Below the pieces are notes generated by a model, which was not told the DNA's origin, did no database searches, and saw only the letters and a list, made by a program, of their open reading frames with translations. From Bacteroidales bacterium (lineage in GTDB: Bacteria; Bacteroidota; Bacteroidia; Bacteroidales; TTA-H9): a stretch of 43,667 bases of DNA. The stretch covers positions 1 to 43,667 of the forward strand of contig JAQVCV010000037.1 in NCBI GenBank assembly GCA_028689615.1, in the 5' to 3' direction. Position numbers and translations under genes: made by a program. How positions within the stretch are numbered: position 1 is the stretch's first letter; the number at the start of each line of letters is the position of its first letter. Positions 40,525-43,667 of the stretch are shown piece by piece.

Positions 40525-41409
40525 ATGCGGCTGAAACTGTTCGTGGCAATGCTGGTGCTTCACACCACCCTGTGGGGCCAGCGCAAACCTTTGCAAACCG
40601 TTCAGAACTCCACCGAAACAGGTGGTGGCTGGGCCTTTGGTCTGAATCTGGGAATGGTTATTCCTTCCAACTACACGGCAAATTTCTACAACGGCAGCGA
40701 GGCCAACCAAAACAGTCTCAGCCGCGTACTCGACAACAAGTACTACAAACAACGCATTGTTGATTACCTGGGCTACAACTACACGGGTTGGGAAACACCC
40801 GAAGCCATGCCCTACAAAATGGCCATGAACGTGGGAATCCACATCCGCTACGGCCTCGACGACAACCACGGCTTCTTCACGCAGGTGAGTTACCACAAAC
40901 TACAAGCTACCGACATCTTCCTGCTGAGGCTCGACGTTCCGCAAACCACCAACATCGATCCAACCTACGTGGAATGCCCCATTGTGGGCGAAGAAGAACG
41001 AACCCACATCGACCTGGGCTACTACAAAGAGATACCCCTGGCCGAAAAAATCAAACTCAACATCGAGCTGGGAATCAACCTCAACAACACGCTGGTGAAA
41101 TCAAACAAAATTCTCATCAGAAGGCCCTCTTCCAACGATGCCGGACTGGAATACAGCATCAAATACGACGGCGAACACCCTCTGGGCGATTACGATCAGG
41201 GTAACGTGTACGACATCCGCCAGGGGGGCATTGGTTTTGGAGGATTTGGAGGAAGCCACCTCAGGCTCATCTTCTCGCGCACCATCAGTTTCGACCCTGG
41301 CTTCAACCTCTATTTCTCGAAAACGGCTCTTGAAGGTTACACCGACCTCAAGCCACAATTCACGTTCTTCGCCCGCATCATCATGACCGACTTCTTCACC
41401 GGCGATTAG
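40525..41409 (+). CDS. Outer-membrane beta-barrel protein of unknown role
   Basis: A 294-residue protein with a signal peptide (RLKLFVAMLVLHTTLWGQ). The mature part shows alternating strands typical of small Bacteroidota barrels: WAFGLNLGMVIPSNY, KMAMNVGIHIRYGLDD, GFFTQVSYHKLQATDIF, IKLNIELGINLNNTLV, SHLRLIFSRTISFDPGFNLYF and a final QFTFFARIIMTDFF. An aspartate/tyrosine-rich loop (PIVGEEERTHIDLGYYKEIP in outline) could be surface exposed. I cannot assign a family. Its closeness to transketolase suggests co-transcription rather than shared function. Confidence 0.8.
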   Translation: MRLKLFVAMLVLHTTLWGQRKPLQTVQNSTETGGGWAFGLNLGMVIPSNYTANFYNGSEANQNSLSRVLDNKYYKQRIVDYLGYNYTGWETPEAMPYKMAMNVGIHIRYGLDDNHGFFTQVSYHKLQATDIFLLRLDVPQTTNIDPTYVECPIVGEEERTHIDLGYYKEIPLAEKIKLNIELGINLNNTLVKSNKILIRRPSSNDAGLEYSIKYDGEHPLGDYDQGNVYDIRQGGIGFGGFGGSHLRLIFSRTISFDPGFNLYFSKTALEGYTDLKPQFTFFARIIMTDFFTGD

Positions 41410-41449
41410 CATTAAACATCCGGCCCTCACCATTGTTATTGCACCAGCT

Positions 41450-42034
41450 ATGAACGAAATTGTAAAAACCCGCATCGAAAGCCTCATCAGGAAATACTAC
41501 CCTGAAAACAGCCTCGCTTTCCAATACTATTATGTGCACGTGAAATCGGTGGCAAACCTGGCACTAAAAATTGCCGACATGAATCCTCACCTCAATCCCG
41601 ACAGCTTCGTGATTTGGCAAATGGCCATGGTTCACGACATCGGTATCAGGTTTACCAACGCACCCGAGATAGGATGCAACGGGAAATTGCGCTACCTCGA
41701 ACACGGTTACAAAGGGCGCGAAGTGATGGAAGCCGAGGGATTTGCGCACATTGCTGCTGTATGCGAACGACATATAGGCGTGGGCATTACACGCGACGAA
41801 GTGATGAAATTTGAATTGCCACTCCCCCATCGCGACATGGTTCCCGTTTCGGTGGAAGAAGAGATTGTGTGCTACGCCGATAAATTCTTCAGCAAATCGG
41901 CCGACGACCCCACCAAACCAAAACCAATAGAAAAAATTGAGAAAAGCCTCAGAAAATATGGCGACTACAAAGTGGATGTCTTCAGGCGAATGATGAACCG
42001 CTTTGGTCACCACTACATCTACAAACCCTTCTGA
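41450..42034 (+). CDS. HD-domain phosphohydrolase-like protein
   Basis: A 194-residue protein of the HD superfamily. Metal ligands are suggested by YYYVHVKSVANLALKIAD (first His), MAMVHDIGI (the His-Asp pair), YLEHGYKGREVMEAEG (His) and ERHIGVGITRDE (His), and a late CYADKFFSKSAD (Asp), in the usual order. Small proteins of this type are annotated as phosphohydrolases; the substrate is unknown. It lies 40 bases after the barrel gene and 2 bases before the [2Fe-2S] gene, an arrangement that suggests coupled expression. Confidence 0.9.
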   Translation: MNEIVKTRIESLIRKYYPENSLAFQYYYVHVKSVANLALKIADMNPHLNPDSFVIWQMAMVHDIGIRFTNAPEIGCNGKLRYLEHGYKGREVMEAEGFAHIAAVCERHIGVGITRDEVMKFELPLPHRDMVPVSVEEEIVCYADKFFSKSADDPTKPKPIEKIEKSLRKYGDYKVDVFRRMMNRFGHHYIYKPF

Positions 42035-42036
42035 AA

Positions 42037-42246
42037 ATGCCTGCAACTTCAAACCCTCTGGTTTGCCTTTGTGCCTCGGTTACGCGCAAAGCCCTTGTTT
42101 ATGCAGTGAAAAACAAAGGTGCAACCAACCTCTCCGAAATCCGCAGGTTAACAGGCGCCAACACCGGCTGCCGCAAATGCACCGAGAAAATTGAACACAT
42201 AATAGAAACCTGCCAGGCAGAAAACCAACAACCACGTTTGTTTTAA
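42037..42246 (+). CDS. BFD-like [2Fe-2S]-binding protein
   Basis: A 69-residue protein consisting of one BFD-like domain: Cys10 and Cys12 (CLC) near the start and Cys45 and Cys48 (GCRKC) later, the four ligands of a [2Fe-2S] cluster. The helices SVTRKALVYAVKNKGATNLSEIRRLTGA in outline (key ATNLSEIRRLTGA) match the fold. Bacterioferritin-associated ferredoxin releases iron from bacterioferritin; no bacterioferritin is in the window, and stand-alone BFD-like proteins may serve other redox partners. Last gene before the repeat field. Confidence 0.88.
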   Translation: MPATSNPLVCLCASVTRKALVYAVKNKGATNLSEIRRLTGANTGCRKCTEKIEHIIETCQAENQQPRLF

Positions 42247-42253
42247 ATGATGT

Positions 42254-42346
42254 TGGCGGCTGGCGGCTGGCGGTTGGCGGTTGGCTTTTGGCTTCTGGCT
42301 TCTGGCTTTTGGCCACACAAACAGCCAATAGCTAACAGCTAACCGC
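42254..42346. repeat. TGGC-heptamer array with inverted AACAGC words
   Basis: Nine heptamers of the form TGGCNNN (42254-42316), followed by AACAGCCAATAGCTAACAGC words (to 42340s) that are complementary to them, so the whole can fold on itself. Related modules lie at about 42396-42456 and 43590-43650. Confidence 0.8.
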
Positions 42347-42395
42347 CTCCGAAAGTTAGAACACTGACTACACTGACTGGTACAGATTTTCACGG

Positions 42396-42456
42396 CTTCT
42401 TGGCTGCTGGCTTTTGGCAAAGCTAACAGCTAACAGCTAACAGCCAATAGCCGTCA
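42396..42456. repeat. Second TGGC/AACAGC inverted heptamer module
   Basis: TTGGCTGCTGGCTTTTGGC-like words followed by four AACAGC/AGCTAACAGC words; same composition as the module at 42254 and directly left of the higher-order array. Confidence 0.75.
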
Positions 42457-42459
42457 GAT

Positions 42460-42935
42460 GCTGACATGAGTAAATGAAACCTTGACATGAGTAAATAAAA
42501 CCTTGACATGAGTAAATGAAACCTTGACATGAGTAGTTGAAACGCTGAAAAAAAATTGAAAACGCTGACATGAGTAAATGAAACCTTGACATGAGTAAAT
42601 GAAACCTTGACATGAGTAGTTGAAACGCTGACCTGAGTAGTTGAAACGCTGAAAAAAAATTGAAAACGCTGACATGAGTAAATGAAACCTTGACATGAGT
42701 AAATGAAACCTTGACATGAGTAGTTGAAACCTTGACATGAGTAGTTGAAACGCTGAAAAAAAATTGAAAACGCTGACATGAGTAAATAAAACCTTGACAT
42801 GAGTAGTTGAAACCTTGACATGAGTAGTTGAAATGCTGAAAAAAAATTGAAAACGCTGAAAAAAAATTGAAAACGCTGAAAAAAAATTGAAAACGCTGAC
42901 ATGAGTAAATGAAACTTGACATGAGTAGATGAAAC
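42460..42935. repeat. Higher-order tandem array of 21-bp and 20-bp units
   Basis: Twenty-three units in a row. Type A is 21 bp (TTGACATGAGTAAATGAAAC plus one base), type B differs as AGTAGTTG, type C is 20 bp (GCTGAAAAAAAATTGAAAAC). Units are arranged in super-units A-A-A/B-B-C of exactly 104 bp at 42460-42563, 42564-42667 and 42668-42771, then a shorter 83-bp super-unit (42772-42854), two extra C units, and two closing units. The two last units carry small deletions or changes. No spacers, so not CRISPR. Confidence 0.97.
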
Positions 42936-42982
42936 CGGAACAATGCCGGAAAAGCCAAAGCCAATGCCAATGCCAATGCCAA

Positions 42983-43214
42983 TTAACCACGGATTACGCG
43001 GAGGACACGGATGGGCACGGATTAGCTTGACTTCGTTCCACTCAGAACGGATGTTCACGGATTTAATCGCACTTTGAAAAAAACCTTGATAAGAAATCTC
43101 TTTTTTGGAGTCAAGAAGTCAAGGTCAAAGTTAAGGTTGGTTTTGAAAAGACTTGGACTTTGACTTTAACTTTCCCGATAGCGATCGGGATTGACTGATT
43201 CTATAAAATCCTGG
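42983..43214. repeat. Large repeat unit, copy 1
   Basis: Starts with an ATTAACCACGGATTACGCGG-type segment, then 43028-43214, which matches 43339-43537 almost base for base. It contains a TCCCGAT-AGCG-ATCGGGA hairpin (43173-43190). Confidence 0.9.
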
Positions 43215-43291
43215 GGGCTGACGCGTGATGTTTAGAACACTGAATACACTGACTAACGCAGACTTTCGCAGATTTTTTTTGGATAAGTTTG

Positions 43292-43537
43292 ATTAACCAC
43301 GGATTGCGCGGATGGACGCGGAATGACGCGGATTTACCTGACTTCGTTCCACTCAGAACGGATGTTCACGGATTTAATCGCACTTTGAAAAAAACCTTGA
43401 TAAGAAATCTCTTTTTTGGAGTCAAGAAGTCAAGGTCAAAGTTAAGGTTGGTTTTGAAAAGACTTGGACTTTGACTTTGACTTTGACTTTAACTTTCCCG
43501 ATAGCGATCGGGATTGACTGATTCTTTGAAATCCTGG
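43292..43537. repeat. Large repeat unit, copy 2
   Basis: Same order as copy 1 with 12 extra bases (two more TTTGAC hexamers) and a few changes near its right end. It contains the same hairpin at 43496-43513. Between and after the copies lie related TTTAGAAC...CAGACTT...GCAGA segments (43233-43280, 43539-43580). Confidence 0.9.
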
Positions 43538-43589
43538 TGGTTTAGAACGCAGACTTCGCAGAATTACACTGACTTGCGCAGTTTTGACA

Positions 43590-43650
43590 ATTGGCATTTT
43601 GCAATTGGCCTTTGGCTTTTGGCCAACAGCCAACAGCTAACAGCTAACCC
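43590..43650. repeat. Third TGGC/AACAGC inverted heptamer module
   Basis: TTGGCCTTTGGCTTTTGGCC words followed by AACAGCCAACAGCTAACAGC words; reaches almost to the window end. Confidence 0.75.
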
Positions 43651-43667
43651 CTGGAAAAATGCCGGAA

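Larger units (their letters stand above)
42247..43667. other. Gene-free repeat field at the right end
   Basis: 1.4 kb with no credible coding sequence. It holds TGGC-heptamer/AACAGC-heptamer modules, a 476-bp higher-order tandem array, an AATGCC-type hexamer run (about 42958-42981), and two ~250-base related units 310 bases apart. Long open frames on the minus strand over the array are only a result of its lack of stop words in that direction. Confidence 0.85.

Noticed and set aside
42460-42935. Possible CRISPR array, since the reverse strand reads GTTTCAAC-like starts
   Set aside because: Units of 20-21 bp are directly joined, with no unique spacers and no cas genes in the window.
42423-43058. 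Three overlapping minus-strand open frames of about 180-210 codons across the tandem array
   Set aside because: The repeat unit lacks stop words on that strand in all frames, so the openness is automatic; the translations are simple repeats in three frames.

Overview
The window looks like chromosomal DNA of a member of the Bacteroidota, most likely a Bacteroidales-type anaerobe. Four things point that way. Many upstream regions carry the Bacteroidota promoter pattern (TTTG or TTG, about 19 bases, TAnnTTTG) and there are few Shine-Dalgarno-like sites. There is a type IX secretion protein (PorQ) and a protease with a type IX C-terminal sorting domain. There is a GH92 mannosidase lipoprotein. 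The yajC-ybbR-coaE order is also typical. No phage, plasmid, CRISPR or complete insertion sequence is present; most genes are housekeeping or envelope functions.

Layout. 1-552: 5' end of mutL and a small membrane-protein gene. 700-7393: a co-directional run of a divergent GroES-like protein, an iron/cobalamin-type ABC importer (binding lipoprotein, permease, ATPase) and a secreted endonuclease/exonuclease/phosphatase-fold protein, four junctions being stop/start overlaps or a 5-base gap, followed by an amidohydrolase lipoprotein. 7397-12474 (minus): a secreted unknown, YebC, then an ECF sigma factor / membrane anti-sigma / DUF2807-plus-beta-barrel set. 12758-18100: lepA and a CCA-adding-type nucleotidyltransferase diverge from a very short shared promoter region, followed by two related family 2 glycosyltransferases. 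18432-21819: a secreted protein made of three copies of one domain, two convergent valine tRNA genes enclosing a sugar-binding-type secreted protein, and a WbqC-family gene. 21897-23258: three thioredoxin-fold genes in a row, predicted for cytoplasm, periplasm and a lipid anchor. 23376-31410: a stand-alone IS1595-type zinc-ribbon protein, a C10 protease, a YceI lipoprotein, a C69 dipeptidase and a GH92 mannosidase. 31217-32205: a 209-bp direct duplication of the mannosidase 3' end around a 504-bp repeat-like segment, closed by a perfect 28-bp-stem hairpin. 32220-37948: porQ, rlmD, aroK, a DUF1573 lipoprotein, yajC, ybbR, coaE. 38476-42246: transketolase, an outer-membrane barrel, an HD-domain protein and a BFD-like [2Fe-2S] protein. 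42247-43667 has no gene and is almost wholly repeats.

How the genes fit together. Several secreted or surface proteins (C10 protease, DUF2807 barrel, GH92, EEP protein, C69 peptidase, the CHB/F5-8 protein) suggest a polymer-degrading life style. PorQ serves the secretion route used by the C10 protease. The ECF sigma/anti-sigma pair probably controls the adjacent adhesin-like barrel.

I found no clearly new multi-gene system. The least explained items are the higher-order tandem repeat at 42460-42935 (21- and 20-bp units organised in 104-bp super-units), the triplicated-domain protein at 18432-19625, the duplication behind the GH92 gene, and the GroES-like gene translationally coupled to an ABC importer.
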